Of a DNA stretch of 64,000 nucleotides, positions 31,290 to 44,300 are shown piece by piece; position 1 is the stretch's first letter, and each line of letters begins with the position of its first letter. The translations under genes were made by a program, and so were the position numbers. This DNA comes from Phalacrocorax aristotelis (lineage: Eukaryota; Chordata; Aves; Suliformes; Phalacrocoracidae): the NCBI RefSeq assembly GCF_949628215.1, contig NC_134281.1:14208501-14272500 (forward strand), given 5' to 3'. Below the pieces are notes generated by a model. That model saw nothing but the letters and a program-made list of their open reading frames with translations, was not told where the DNA came from and searched no databases.

Positions 31290-32300
31290 AGGAACGTCCC
31301 TTCCCACCCACGCCCTCCACGCCCGCACGGGCGTAGCGGCTTGCGTGGTACCACAAGCAAAGTCTGGGGGGCCGGGGGCCCGTGCTCAGCCGGGCCCTTC
31401 GCCGCACGACACTACCAGTGCCCCGGCCCGTTGCGGGGCGCGGTCTCGGACACCCACGACAGCACCCGAGACCCCGCCGTCACGCGGCGCGCGCACCCCG
31501 CCACTCCCCTTTCTCCCCTCTCCGCCGGCTGCCGGGCGGCGCGCTGACGTCAGGGGCAGCGGGCGGACCCCGTGACCGGAAGTTGTCGGGGGGAGGCGGA
31601 AGCGAAAGCGGGGAGTTGCTTGGGCCCATTAAAGCCGACCGAGGCGAACGGGGGCTGGCAGTGAGTCTCGGGCGGGCGCCGCGGCACACGCACCGGGTGA
31701 GGCCGCGCGCGGAGATTGCCGCACGCGTGGGGGGCTGGGGGGTGGCCCCGGCTGGAAGGCGCCGGGTGGGGAACGCCGCGCGGGGCCCCTCCCCGCGGTG
31801 GGGTCGGGGCTGGGGGGGGGGGAGGCGGCCGCCGGGGCCTCTCGGCGGGGCTGGGGGAGGCGCCGTCTCCTGCTTTCCCGGACGGGCTCCACCAGCCGAG
31901 CCCGGCCGTCGGGGAGGGCCGGCGTTCGGCTCACCCCGTGGCGAGGTCAGGCGGCCGGGGCTGAGCTGCGCGGAGCCGGGCCGGGCCCGGCCCGCTGGTG
32001 TCCCCGGAACAATGGGGCCGGGCTGCAGGGGTCTCCCACGGGAAAGAGCTCCTTGACGCAGCGCAGCCGGAGGGGGGGCCCGCGGTCCTTCACCGAGATG
32101 CGCGTTTTTCTGGGCCCGTTGCGGGAGCCTCCTTTCTGGGGAGGTTTGGAGAGGCCTGAAGCGGTGCCTCCCGGGGAGGAGAGCGTATTGTCAGCGAGAT
32201 GCGATGCTGCTGGAGCTTCCTTTCAAAGCGTGAGGAGGCTCGGGGGCAGCCGGCGTCCGAAGGCGGCCTGAGCCGTGGGGGAGCGCGGGGTTGGGGAGGT
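31290..32300 (+). promoter_or_regulatory. RAB7A: RAB7A CpG-island promoter with CRE and ETS sites
   Basis: About 1 kb of CpG-rich DNA without a TATA box. A perfect palindromic CRE, TGACGTCA, lies at 31,545-31,552. An ETS/GABP-type CCGGAAGT follows at 31,576-31,583. This pair just upstream of the proposed exon 1 is typical of housekeeping promoters. The start site is inferred to lie near the ETS motif. Confidence 0.7.
31584..31660 (+). other. RAB7A: RAB7A non-coding exon 1 (5' UTR), start approximate
   Basis: A strong splice donor, GTGAGT, begins at 31,661, directly after sequence just downstream of the CRE/ETS motifs. The segment, including the stretch around CCCATTAAAGCC, resembles the mammalian RAB7A leader as I remember it. 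The first RAB7A coding exon begins with only 8 nt of leader after its acceptor (47,761), so an upstream non-coding exon is required. A second possible donor (GTGAGG) lies at 31,697. The 5' limit is a guess. Confidence 0.5.
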
Positions 32301-35300
32301 GAAATGCTGCTCCCGGTGGTCGGTGGATATCGCTTTTAAGATCAGCAGGCTGCCCCGGGAGCAATTAACGTGACAAAATAGGCGGCTGAAGAGACTGGCA
32401 GTTATTGCGAAAGTAGATCTCAACATGTGTAAAGCCTGAGTCAGTTCGAAGAAGTACTGGAGTGGATGCTAGAAGTGCTTTTGACTGTGAGTGTATAATA
32501 AGGTAAATTAAATGATAGGTTATTAGTCTCCAGGTATGTACAGACTAATAAATATAGAAATACCTAATAATTGTACTTGAGGCAACTACACTGTTTTCCC
32601 TGTAAACAGAGGAATTTTCTTAGTAGTAAAACAGCTGTTAAAAGGCTGGCTCAATCTGCAGTACAATAGGTAGCCTCAGCATCAAAACAAGTGTCTTACA
32701 CACTAACTCCAAACCCTTCGAGTCAAAGCTGGAATTCTCAGTATTATCTCCTTGAAAACCAAAAATACTTGCTGATAAGCAGAGCTGTTGTGATAGGTGT
32801 ATATAAGGGTTTTTGACATGCAAACTGGGAACACATGACAGAACAAAGTCCTCCCAACCGTAAGCAAGCTGTTCTTCGTTTGTCAATTGCCAATACAGGA
32901 GCTTTAAACCTTCCAGCACTTGCCACTGGCCATCCAGCTCTGGCCTGTGCCTAGCACTCTTGTGTTTCACAGTGGGAGTTGGGGCTGGGGGAAGTGGAGA
33001 GTCCTGTCTTTAGGGGAATGGCACATAACCAGGTGTGCCATGATGTTTGGCTGGCTATGATTTAAAGGCTTACCTGTGGCTATACTATGTTCCTGGGCTG
33101 CGGTGGTACCAGTAGTGTGTGATTGAAGCCGCAGCCTGCGGTGCTTCCAGTAAAGCCAGGCTGTTGGAGTTGATGTACCCTGTTCTTCTCAGTAGCTGTA
33201 TTTGAGGTTAAAGTGGGTGGAGTCATTTGAATATTCCTTGTTAAATAATCAGGGCTTCATTGCTGTACTTATTCAGGAAGAACAAGTATACTTGTCTTTT
33301 TTCTCCCCCGCCCCCTTGTGACTTCCAACAGCTGACTGAACACATGACTTGCCCTCCATGAACTAATGAGTAGACCCACCATGCCTGGCCTGAGTCCTCA
33401 GAATCCAAAGCAGCTCTAATACTATTACTTTCAAGTGCTGCCTTTTTTTTTTTGTGCTGTTATGTTAATACTCTACTTCTGGTGCAGAAAAGCTGTAAGA
33501 TGGGGTCAATCTGACCCCTCAATATGGAAAACTTTTAAAATCCAATAGCAGTTTCTTGCTCCCCTAACCTGCAGTGAGAAGTATAACTGATAAGATGCAA
33601 GGCAGTAAGTACATTAAACTCTCCTCTTCCTTATGGTGTCATGCTGTGGTCCATGTCCTCAAATACCCTACTGATAGCTCAGTGTGGCACACTAAGAGTT
33701 GTACCTTAAACGGCAAAGGTGCCAAGTTAAGAATTTAAATAGCTGTTGCAGAGACTACGCTACAGGCATTGTTGCCCTCCTATCAAAGCCAGTGAATCAA
33801 ACTGTATGCTGAGTAGCACAGCCATGCTACAACATTGAGTCCTTAATTGAAAGTGGAAAAACGTACAAGTTCTGCTATGGGGCCTCCTCTGAAATCACCT
33901 AGGGAAGATACAGCTTTGCTTGGTTTACTGCCTGAAATGAATGCCTGTGGGCAAGAGGGCTACCAAATTAAATTTCTGCAGTACCTTCTTAAAGCTTCTG
34001 TTTTAAGACTCTTGTATTGGAAGGTCATGTGAATTACCTGTTGGAGCAAATCTCTGGCAAAGCTTGTCATTGAGGAAACATGAAAATTAAAATCAAACCA
34101 TCTGTGCAAAACTATAAATAGCTTTGTCTCTAACATGTATGGGATTTTGGTCTGACTTCTCTGTGAAAATGAGACTAGTTTATGCAGAACTTAACATTTG
34201 GCTGTAAACAAATTGCCTGTGCTGATTAGGGTGCGTTTTTAAATGCTACATGGTGAGATAGGTCTCTGGCAATAAGGGTTATGGAATAAGGGACTTGAAT
34301 ATTTGCGTTTTCTAAAACCGGTGGGTGTGTGGGCTCACAGGTACTTGCTGGTGGCTGTCCTTGCTGTTATAATATAGTGATTTCTTCAATAACTGAGTAT
34401 TTGATAAACAAGAACAGAACCCTTACCTTGTGTGCTGTCAGTGTTCCCTAATGCCTTCCAGGTTTCTTGGCTGTGACCTGAACAGCTACTAAGCCCTTGT
34501 TACTAGAGCCTGATGGACCTAAGAGTTCCTTGCAGAACTGTAGAATAATTTAAAGCTTGTTGCCTTGATGGAAGGGAGTCCAGATAAGACCTTACCTAAA
34601 TGCTGAATTTAGCTGGTCACTAGCATGCTTGCATACTGCTTGTCTGACGGCAATCCTGCACCCTTCGCATGCTGAAGTATTTTATCCTTGCACAGCATTG
34701 TTTTGATAATTTCAGTTTAATTGCCTGATGAGTTGGAGTTCAGTTGGCTTCCCCTTGCAGCTTCCTAAAGTGATCTCTTGTAGTTGCTGTATAACCGTCT
34801 GCCTTCAGACATAGTTGTTGTAGTAGATTATGAGGATAAAAAGGTTGCTTTCTGCAGTAACAATCCAAATGTGAGCTGTGCGTCTCAAAACTGAATTAGG
34901 TATGGATAACTAATTGAATGACAATAGTTCATATACCATTTTCATTTCTGCGGTTAGCTGCTCTACTGAAGATTGTATTTCCCTTTAAATGCACCTTGAA
35001 TAAAACTTCCAAATGAGTGCCCAAGGTCAGTGACTCCATATGTGCTGTTCAGAAATAGCAGGCAGTGAAGGGATACCCCTCTATCACATGGTTGCTCTCT
35101 GGCTTCCAGTGTGCTTGTTGCTTTTGTGCTCTGTTCGAGGGGATGCAGTGCTCCAAAGTGGTGTGCTACTGCATTTTCTGCTCAGTGGAGATCTGCTGTG
35201 GTGATGTCATTGTTGCTGTTAGTGCTGTTCCTGCGAGACTGCTCCTCCTCTCTGGTGCCAGCAATGAGCAGAGTGCTCCGTCCATGGGGGAAGCTGTGTC

Positions 35301-38300
35301 AACACTGCTGTTGCTAACTCACGGTCAGTGATGGGAGGGGAGCAAGCTCCTTAAGGCCACTGGAGTGTGATTTACAGCTGGTCTCAAATAGCCTTGACTT
35401 GTCTTGCTATGGAACCTGGTCTTGAGGCTGTGGATGTTTTCGCAGGACAGTGAAACTTCAGGAGGGGTGTGCTGACTTTGAGATGGGATTGAAGTGTAAA
35501 GTTGTGGCACAGATTCCTATTTGTATAATTTAAAGGCACATGGTGTAGCAAGTGATTTCCTTTTGCCTCTCCATAACTACTTAAAATGCCAACTTAAGGT
35601 GACTAATTATATCTAACTGTACTTGCATGACTTTCAAGCAGAAATTCCTGAATGAAATTGACTAGGTTTTTATATTGCCAATTAAGAAAACAGTATTTTT
35701 CTGGAGTCTGATACCACTGCATACTGTAACTTCAGTCACGTGGCTGACAAGCTGGACTGGGGAAGTGGTGGACAAAAGTGAAGTCAAGCAGCTGGAGCTG
35801 CTTTCAGAGGCTACCTGGCTGGAGTACCTGGACCTTGGGTGCTGGGGCTACCAGTTTATCTAATGAGTCTGTGCTGAACCCTTGATCTCTCTCCAGCTGG
35901 GAAGCAGCATCCTCTTGAAAGTAACCTGTGTAGTGCTTGTCTCCCTCAAGTGGGCTGAGTCACTTGGCTGTGTAGTGCTCTCTTCCTTTCGGCTCCCAGA
36001 CATGGATAATGAGATCTGAAGTCCAAATTGGCACAGTGGTAACAGTGTCTCAAGAATAAGCAGTGAGGTGGTTGTAACTGAGGCATGCCTAGGCCTGATC
36101 TCCCTGCCCCCCCCCAACAAGCAGATGCAGTTTACCGGCACTGCTCTCTTAAATTTCACCATGCAAGTCACTTCAGTGAGGTTTGTAGAGCTTCATCGAG
36201 AGAATAGCTGAGCTGGCAAAGTATTAATGCAGGATCTGTGCAAGAGGTATGAGGGTATGAAGTATGAGTCTGAAAGTGACTCTCCACAGTAGGAATTCCT
36301 TGTTAGGCACTGACTCAGCTGTCATGGCAAGCTACCTGCTACACTCCCATCCTGGGACTGGTACCGAAATACTTGTCCTTCCTGCTCTGCAAACTACATT
36401 AGCATAGTAAGAGGTATTGAGGGTGTTTAGGATCAGGAGTTCTGCTTGCAGATCAAGGCTTCGTTCTTAGATTGCAACCTGTCCCTAGAGAAAGCCTCTT
36501 CTCTAGAAGACTCATTACTGAGTACAGGACCTCCTGGAATAGATTTACAGGAGTAAGGCTTTTGCCATTATTGTTGGTTTTGTACTTCTCCATATCTGCT
36601 TGTCTGGCAGTAGGATCTCCCATCAGTATTTGTTCTACCTCTGCTATCAAGTTCCTGGTGCTGAAGGAGAGACAGTCAGTATTCACTCTCTGATCTGAAT
36701 CTCAGGTGTAAGCTACAGGGTCCAGCAGGCCTCCTGAAGACCATTGTGTGACTTGAAGGCCGGAACCTTGGTCAAAGTCTCACTTCAGTCACTTGTTTCC
36801 TGTCCAGCCTCTAGGAACTGGTGGAAGCTAGCAGCCAGGAGTAGATAAACAAGGCTTGTTTACCATTGACAAGGTCTAAGATCTGTGCTTTGCTTACTGC
36901 TGCAGAGGTTATCTAACACCTCCTATTTGTGTTTCTAAAACTGAAAGCATGACAGGAATGTGCGAAACCTTAGGGAGCTGTAGACAAAACTAGAAATTAA
37001 TCTGAGTACTTGAAAAATACTGTCAGATGTGGTAAAGATCCAGCAGCTTTACTGTTTCTTAGTCGCCTGGCTAACTTGCAATATTTTGAATTGGTCAGCT
37101 TTATCTTTGGGACACAAAGATTAAAACCCAGGTGCTCCTGGCACTGTGCTTGATTCAGAGAAAGTAATGGGGGAATTCTGTTCAGTGGGATGGCCTGATG
37201 TGAGAACCACATTGGGCTATTGCTATTCATATAGGGGTTACTGAAACTGTTGGCTCTACTGGTTGGGTGGCTGTGTGCCAAAAGGCTGACAGACAGGACT
37301 ATAAGCCAGGCTGTACGGGCACTATAGCTGTGTTCCAGTTAGTAGTATAAGATTTGTCTTGCTTGATTTGGCAGCTCTCCACCAAGGAGACTGTTCTGGT
37401 AGAGGCATGGCAACATGGAAGCTCTACTGGTATAGCTGAAATGCTTTGCGTAGGCAAGGCCCTTAGTCAAGATACGTGGCTTGTTGCCTAGTGTCTCCCA
37501 GCAGCCAGCAATGTGCTCAACTCTCCTCCCACATCCTGAGATTGTCTCCCCCAGGGCAGAATAAGGGAAGTTGAGCTTGCTCTGATCAAGGGGGAGGGGT
37601 GTTAAAGCAAGCATGCCTGTTCTTGTAACAGCTTGATACTTGGGGAAAATCAACTGGGAACCACCTGAAATCCTGTAGGATTTACAGGGGAACTGTTTCT
37701 TCCTGGAAGGTGGGGGCACAGCAATACTGACAACTTGAGCCTCCAAAAGAAGGCTAAGCTGAAGATCTTCAGATGTGTGCTGTTGGGCTGTTAGAGCTCT
37801 ATATATGTCTGCGCATTCGTGGGAGAAAGGTTCTGTGGTATAAGGGCCCTTCAGCTGCTGGAGGAACTTTTGTGACTGGAAACATCTAGCTTTCAGTAAA
37901 GCTTCTGAGTATGGGTTTTTCACAGAGCTGTCTTCCTGTAACCTGAAGACTACCACTTTGGCAGCCCTGATTTTCTGTCTGGGATCCTGATCTTGTTACT
38001 GTGTGGCCTTATTGCAAAAAGGGCCTTCCTGCATTCCTGTCCAGTGCACAGCAGCAGTCTCCAAATACCTGCTGCCTTCTGTGGAGATGGTGATCATGCT
38101 CAGGTTGCTGGGGAGCAAAGTGATCCATCCAGGATGGCTGTCCGACATAGCTGGCTGTATTGCTGAGGACACTTTCTGCACTCCTTCCCTCCTTCCTTTT
38201 GGCACAGGATGTTTATCACCTGGAAGAGCCTACACGTGCTGCTGTAACTTCACATGCAGTGGCAGTCTGGACAAAATAGTGTTTGTGCAGACAGCAAGAA

Positions 38301-41300
38301 GTGACCTGCAGACCTTTCCCACTGCTCCTAAGCATACCGGTGGTCTGACTAAACATGCAGAGAGACATCTGCCTTGGTACTGTAAGAAATGCATTTCCAT
38401 GCTTGTTTTGCTCCTGCTTTCAAACCATGTAGTCAGAACAACATGAAAATTCCTCAAGAGAAGGTGGCTGCTGTGATATCTAAATGAGTAGAGATAAGTT
38501 TCTAAGCTTTACACCTTCCTGGATGTGGCAACTAGTCCTACGTAGTTTGGACTTTCTAGGGTAGAGTCACAATTCATAATGGTAACTTCAGAGCAAGAAA
38601 CTTACTCAGTTCCACATCTATTATTTAAACATTGTGCAGGCATAAAACAACTCTGATCTGGAGAAATGCTGGGAGGTGTAACAGGGATGTGAATCAGTGA
38701 GGCTTGGACTGGAGAACTTGGCTTTGAGAACTTGGGCTTTGAGCCTGACTGATCATGTGCATCAGTGCCTCTCAGGAATGCAGTGTTCTCCAAATCTGAG
38801 CACTTGCAGCCCTAACAGAGCCACAGCTGAGCTGAGACCTCAGACAGGGCAGACCCCTTCTCATGTGCAAGTCCTGTGATTCCACTGTAGACATGGCTTG
38901 TACCAGTGGCATTGCTTCTGCCTTCCCTGTGTTATCTGGACTTTCTGGCAAACCCTTTTCCAAGGAGCCCTTTGAGCTCTTGCCCACAGCAGGGATGCAT
39001 CCTAGAGCCTCCAGCTGGCAACTGAGAGTATGTCTGAGGCAAGGTAAAACCTCATTGCCACTGAAAGGAGCATCTTCCCCAGAACCAGAGAAGCTCTGGA
39101 GCTTCCTTGGTCACACCAAGAGCTTATTTTGCTCATAATTGTTCCAAAGCTTTTACTTTCCAGCTGGGTTTCTTGCATATTCCCCCAATCTGCTTGTTGC
39201 CTCCATCATTCCCTCCCTTTAGCACTGAGCTGTCTTAAGAGCATGTTATCCAGGAACATGATGTAGCTTGTGGGCCTCATGTCATATCCATCTGGCAGGT
39301 AGCTCACAGACCAGGTCAGCTGGCTGTTAGCACCATGTCACACCAGTTTGGTGCTCACATTGAAGCAGCCAGTGAACTGAACTTGAAGCGATGCGGCTGA
39401 GCAGTAGCTGGATGCTGCTGGCTGGTTCCTGAGTTTCAGTTGGTCCTAGAGCAGTTCTTCCGGTGCTGGAGGCTGCAACTCCACCCTCAGAATGAGTTGG
39501 ACACTTACTCCAGACAGCTGTAGTCTAAAAAGCTAATTCCTCTGGGATACTGAAACATGTTTTAAGATTCTGATTTGATCTGAGCCATGTCAGTGTGCTA
39601 GCAAGCCTCTAAAATTCTAGGCTGTTCTTCAGGAAGGTGAAGCTTTTGGCTTAGGTGGGGGTAGGAGACACTGGACAGCATAACTACACCTGACAACTTG
39701 CAATAAATGTTTTACACAAAGTATCAAAAATTAATTTCTAGCTGAAACTTTCAGATCCCTGAACAGAGGTAATTCCTGCCTCATGGGGCTGGCTGGGAAA
39801 GGCACCAGCCAGGCAGAAGACTGCTCTTGGTGAAACTGCAGTAAGTAGCAGGCAGCCTAGCTGCCCCTCCTGAGGAGGGAACGATGAGCTGTGGTTGAGC
39901 TCTTGGCTGGGTATCAGCAGGAGGGAATATGTTGGTTAGAACAGCAACATAAATGTGTGGGGAGGAAGGAGGTGGAAAGCAGTTTTGAGATGCTACTGAT
40001 ACAGCAGCAGCTAGAGTGTACCCTTCTGTGAAGCTGTCACAGGAATATCTTGCCAGCTGCTTTTGGTGTGGGCTCCACTTTAACTGACTGCTTCTCTGTG
40101 GTGCATCAGTGAGACCCAAAAGCACCTCTAAAGCAACTGTGTTGACTGTATGGACTGTAGGAGTCGGTTGCCCTAAAAAACCCATTTACAGAGAACAGTT
40201 CGTGCAAGTTGTTAACCTGAATGGCAAGGTGTTCCTAATTTGCTTTTTAGGCACAAAGCCAGCAGATGTGCCCACTAAATATGACACTTTCCTAGATGGG
40301 ATCTTCCAGCCAGCTGGGAAAGCTGAGTTACTAGATCTGCCATGGGAGTGGAAGATGGGTACTGTCCTGCTTTTGCTTTGACAGTGGCTGCACGACACAA
40401 CTTGCTGTTAAAACTTCATGTGCTTCTGTAGCAGTCATCGTTGTGAGGGTGCTAGGCCCTTGTTCTGCTTGTGCAGCACTCAGGTTTCGTAAGGAAAATA
40501 TGCAGGCTTTATAACAGTCAGGGGGCGGGAATCAAAGGCAGGCTTATTTCTAGTTTCTTCCTTAAAGGCAGCTTGGCACCTCTTAAGCCATGTTCATACA
40601 AAAGTAACAGCTCCTGCTGATTGTCCTCTGGCTAGTGCTCAGGTTTTTTCGCAGCTGAAAGGACAGGGCTTCTGCTCTGCTTGTGGGCTGTTGTGTCACT
40701 CAGGAGAATGCAGGTGAGAGATGTTAAAGGTTGATATCCGCTGGTCTTGGGTAGACATTCATGTTGAATTGCTCAGGCTGTCAGTTGTAGCTTTGCATTA
40801 GTAGATACTGTGTTAGCAATGTCTGCATGACCAGGTAGTTGGAACCAAGCTGTTGTTGTCAAATAATATTGGTCCAACTTTTTCAGCTCCACCTTGAGCT
40901 CCTGCTGCAATTAGAGATAGATGCTTCAATATGGAGGGTGTCTGAACCACCTGGATGTTCTGCAAGTGGGAACTGTGATCCTGGTCCACTAATGGCAATC
41001 TCAGACTATCTCCCTTTTTTCAGGATGAGGCCTTGCATTTTCAAGGTAGCTGGATTGGGACAAATTCGTGTGTCTACTCAAAGCCTCAGCTAAACTTGGC
41101 TTGATAAATTGTGGCAGGGAACAGTGTGACCATGGGGCAAGTGGTATGTGCCATTCTGAGCTTGATCCTCTGAGAACAGGATAAACATCCAGTGAGCATC
41201 TTGTTTCAGTGGCTGAAGGTGTAAGCAGACAACCCCCTGAGGTCTTGAACATGCTAGGCAATTTGCTACTTTTGGAAAGGAACTGGTTCAGTATGACTGA

Positions 41301-44300
41301 GCTGGTCCTGAATCATTCTTACAGCTTTGGTTTCCTTGAAGAAATGCAGAACCTTGGGGGGATGACCAGTAAAAATAGTTCTTTGATATAGTACAGAGAC
41401 TTGGTGCTTTGCAGCCTCCCCCATGTGAGAGAACAGTGAGCAGAGGTGGTGTTTCTCTGGAAGTGCACTTAGCTGAATTTCAGGATGCTTTTCCTGCATT
41501 TCAGGACAGGATGTTCTTCCAGTGTTCAGCTGTGGCTGTCTTCTGGTCAGTCTTGTCACTATGAGCTCACTGCAGTGCATGGTATCCCCTAAAGGAGTAC
41601 TGCTCTATCCAGATTAGCTTTCTCATGGCTGGGTGTTTTTTTTCTAAAGGTCCTGTGATATAGTGGAGAAAGTAAATGCTCTGCTTATCAGCCACAGCAC
41701 CCAGAACAGACCTGCAGTGCTGCAGGTTCAAATGTGCCTTTTTGTGCAACACCCACTTTTGTGCCCCCTGCTGGGACAGGGTAGCAGAACTAGGTATTCA
41801 TAAGTGCAGCAGTGAGTTTAGCTATGCTTGATGCATGCTTACCTACTTTTTTGCACCTTGTCAGCATAGTGTTAAATATCCCTGGCAAAGGATGCAAGGT
41901 GGGAGGTGCAGTCCAAGGGACTTGCTTCAGTGTTCAGCTGGTTTCTAGTGGAAGGTACAGATGGCAAGCTGGTAGATGTAGGAGCAGAAAACTCCTGGTC
42001 AAATGTCTCAGTTCTTCTAGCCTATGCATAAAAATGCTTTGGTTCTTAGGATTGTGACTTGAACTGGTTAATAGCAAAGCTGCAACAGTAAGGACTGCTC
42101 CAGCAGCTTGTCGGCAGGTTAAAAACTGTCATGGGTATGCTGAAGCTTAGGGAGCTGTTGTCTTCCACAGAGGTGAGATTCCCTACCCCAAGGCTAGCTA
42201 CTTTCATACTAAAACTGTTCATGAGCAACTTAACAGGGTGTTCCTATTGCAAGGTCTATTTTGGTTAAAGGATAGCTAATCTAAGAGTTCTGGTGGGCTA
42301 TCAATGCGTGCTCCTACTGTTCTTTGCTTGTACCAACCTAATAATATTAAAATGCCTGCATTGAGACTTGACACGTGAACATCTCTAAGGAATCCTTAAC
42401 CATCCATTTCTGCTTTGAGTTAGAGGAGCTGTCTTAATATAGCAAGTGAAAGGACAATTGTAGTGTTCTCTGAAGCAACAAGGGAAGCCTAATTAGATTT
42501 GGTATAGGCTTTATTTGCTCTTGCAACTGAGGAGCTGTAGCATTATAGAGCTTCGTATGACAGTTTTTTACTCTTTCCAGAACAGCTAAGCCAGTAACAC
42601 ATGCAGGTCAGATGTTAGGGATTCTCCCTCGCTGCTCCAGCAGGCCAGCCTTAGGAAGGTGGTAGTGCTACTGTGGGAAAGAGCATGCTATACCAGGCTA
42701 ATCTCATGAGGGTCAACATACTGTTAATGGCTTGTTTGCTTAGAGGGATAGGCATTAAAAATTGAGTGGAAGGACTCCTCTCCTGTATGAAAGGCAGCTG
42801 TGTCATTCCCTTTGCACCAGTTAAGTCAGGAGGGGGAATGATGCTGCCTGGCCTCCTGATTGATGGGAAGTTTCTGATGGCTCCCGAGCAGGGCTAGCTG
42901 GGTGTGCTGGTAAGCTGTGTTCTGAGCAGTCATGCAGGTGACCTTGCTCCAAGAGACTTCATATAGTGTAAAATAGAACTGATGTCTTAGACCAAATCTT
43001 AACAAACAGGTTTTTCTTCATGATATCTCTGAAAAAGGAAATGTTTTTTCAGAAGTGCTCCTGGGATTGGATGTGAGCCCTGTGTGAGCTCGCACACTGC
43101 CATCTTAAGGGCTTATGTGACTCTTACAGGATGCTGCTTTAGAGTAATTATACCAGGTATCATAAAGCAAGACAAGTTGCATATATAATGCAAAATAGTC
43201 TTAGGCTTGGATACCACTGACTCAGCACTATTACAGTTGTCATCTCAACTCAAGCTGAGCTTGCTCTTTGTAAGAGCATAGGAGAAACCCTGCACAGCCT
43301 ACATCTCAGCTTAGCTCAGTAATTCAATGTTTCTTGCGGGTGTGACTGGAGAAACTCCTCATGTGAACTAACTGTTCCTTCAGGTACTCAAACCTGCTTT
43401 GTCTGTGAGCTAAAGATATGTTCTTCTTAGTCTCCCTTAGTTGATTTTATACTAGCAAGGCTCACCAGAAATGAGATCTATGTAGCTTAGAGCATGTATG
43501 TGGGCTCCATTTCTGGGCCACAAGGCAGTAATGAACCTACTCCATGCCATGCAATGTGAGAAACAGCCTGTGTTATCAAGGGAATAATCATAAATTGCCT
43601 CTGACTTCAGGGAAGCAAATTTTTGAGTACTGAATGTGGCCCAAGGTTGGTTGGTTGCACCTTGTTCTACTGAGACAGCAGATAAAGTGCTTTAGCCAGG
43701 ATCACAGAATTGTAGGGGTTAGAAGGGACCTCTGGAGATCATCTTGTCCAACCCCCCTGCATGAGCAGGCACACCTACAGCAAGGGGCACAGGAACGCAT
43801 CCAGGTGGGTTTTGAACATCTCCAGGGAAGGAGACTCCCCAACCTCCCTGGGCAGCCTGTTCCACTGCTTTGTCACCCTCACAGGAAAGAAGTTTTTTCT
43901 CATATTGAGGTGGAACTTCCTATGTTCCAACTTGAGCCCATTGCCCCTTGTCCTGTTGTTGGGCACTATTGGAAAGAGTCTAGTCCCATCATCCTGACAC
44001 CCACACTTTAGATATTTATAGGTATTTATTAAATCCCCCCCTCAGTCTTCTCCAGGCTAAACAAATGCAAGTGTCTCAGCCTTTCCTCATATGGGAGATG
44101 CTCCAGTCCCCTGATCATCTTTGTACCTCTCCACTAGACTTGCTCAAGGATTTCCATATCCTTCTTAGACTGGGGGGCCCAAAACTGGACACAGTACTCC
44201 AAATGTGGTCTCACTAGGGCAGAGTAGAGAGGGAGGATAACCTCTCTCGATCTGCTGGCCACACTCCTTTTAATGCATCCCAGGATTCCATTGGCCTTCT

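Noticed and set aside
37339-37956. 205-codon minus-strand open frame in RAB7A intron 1
   Set aside because: Longer than usual for an intron, but no domain, no clear splice context or promoter, and other long chance frames occur nearby.
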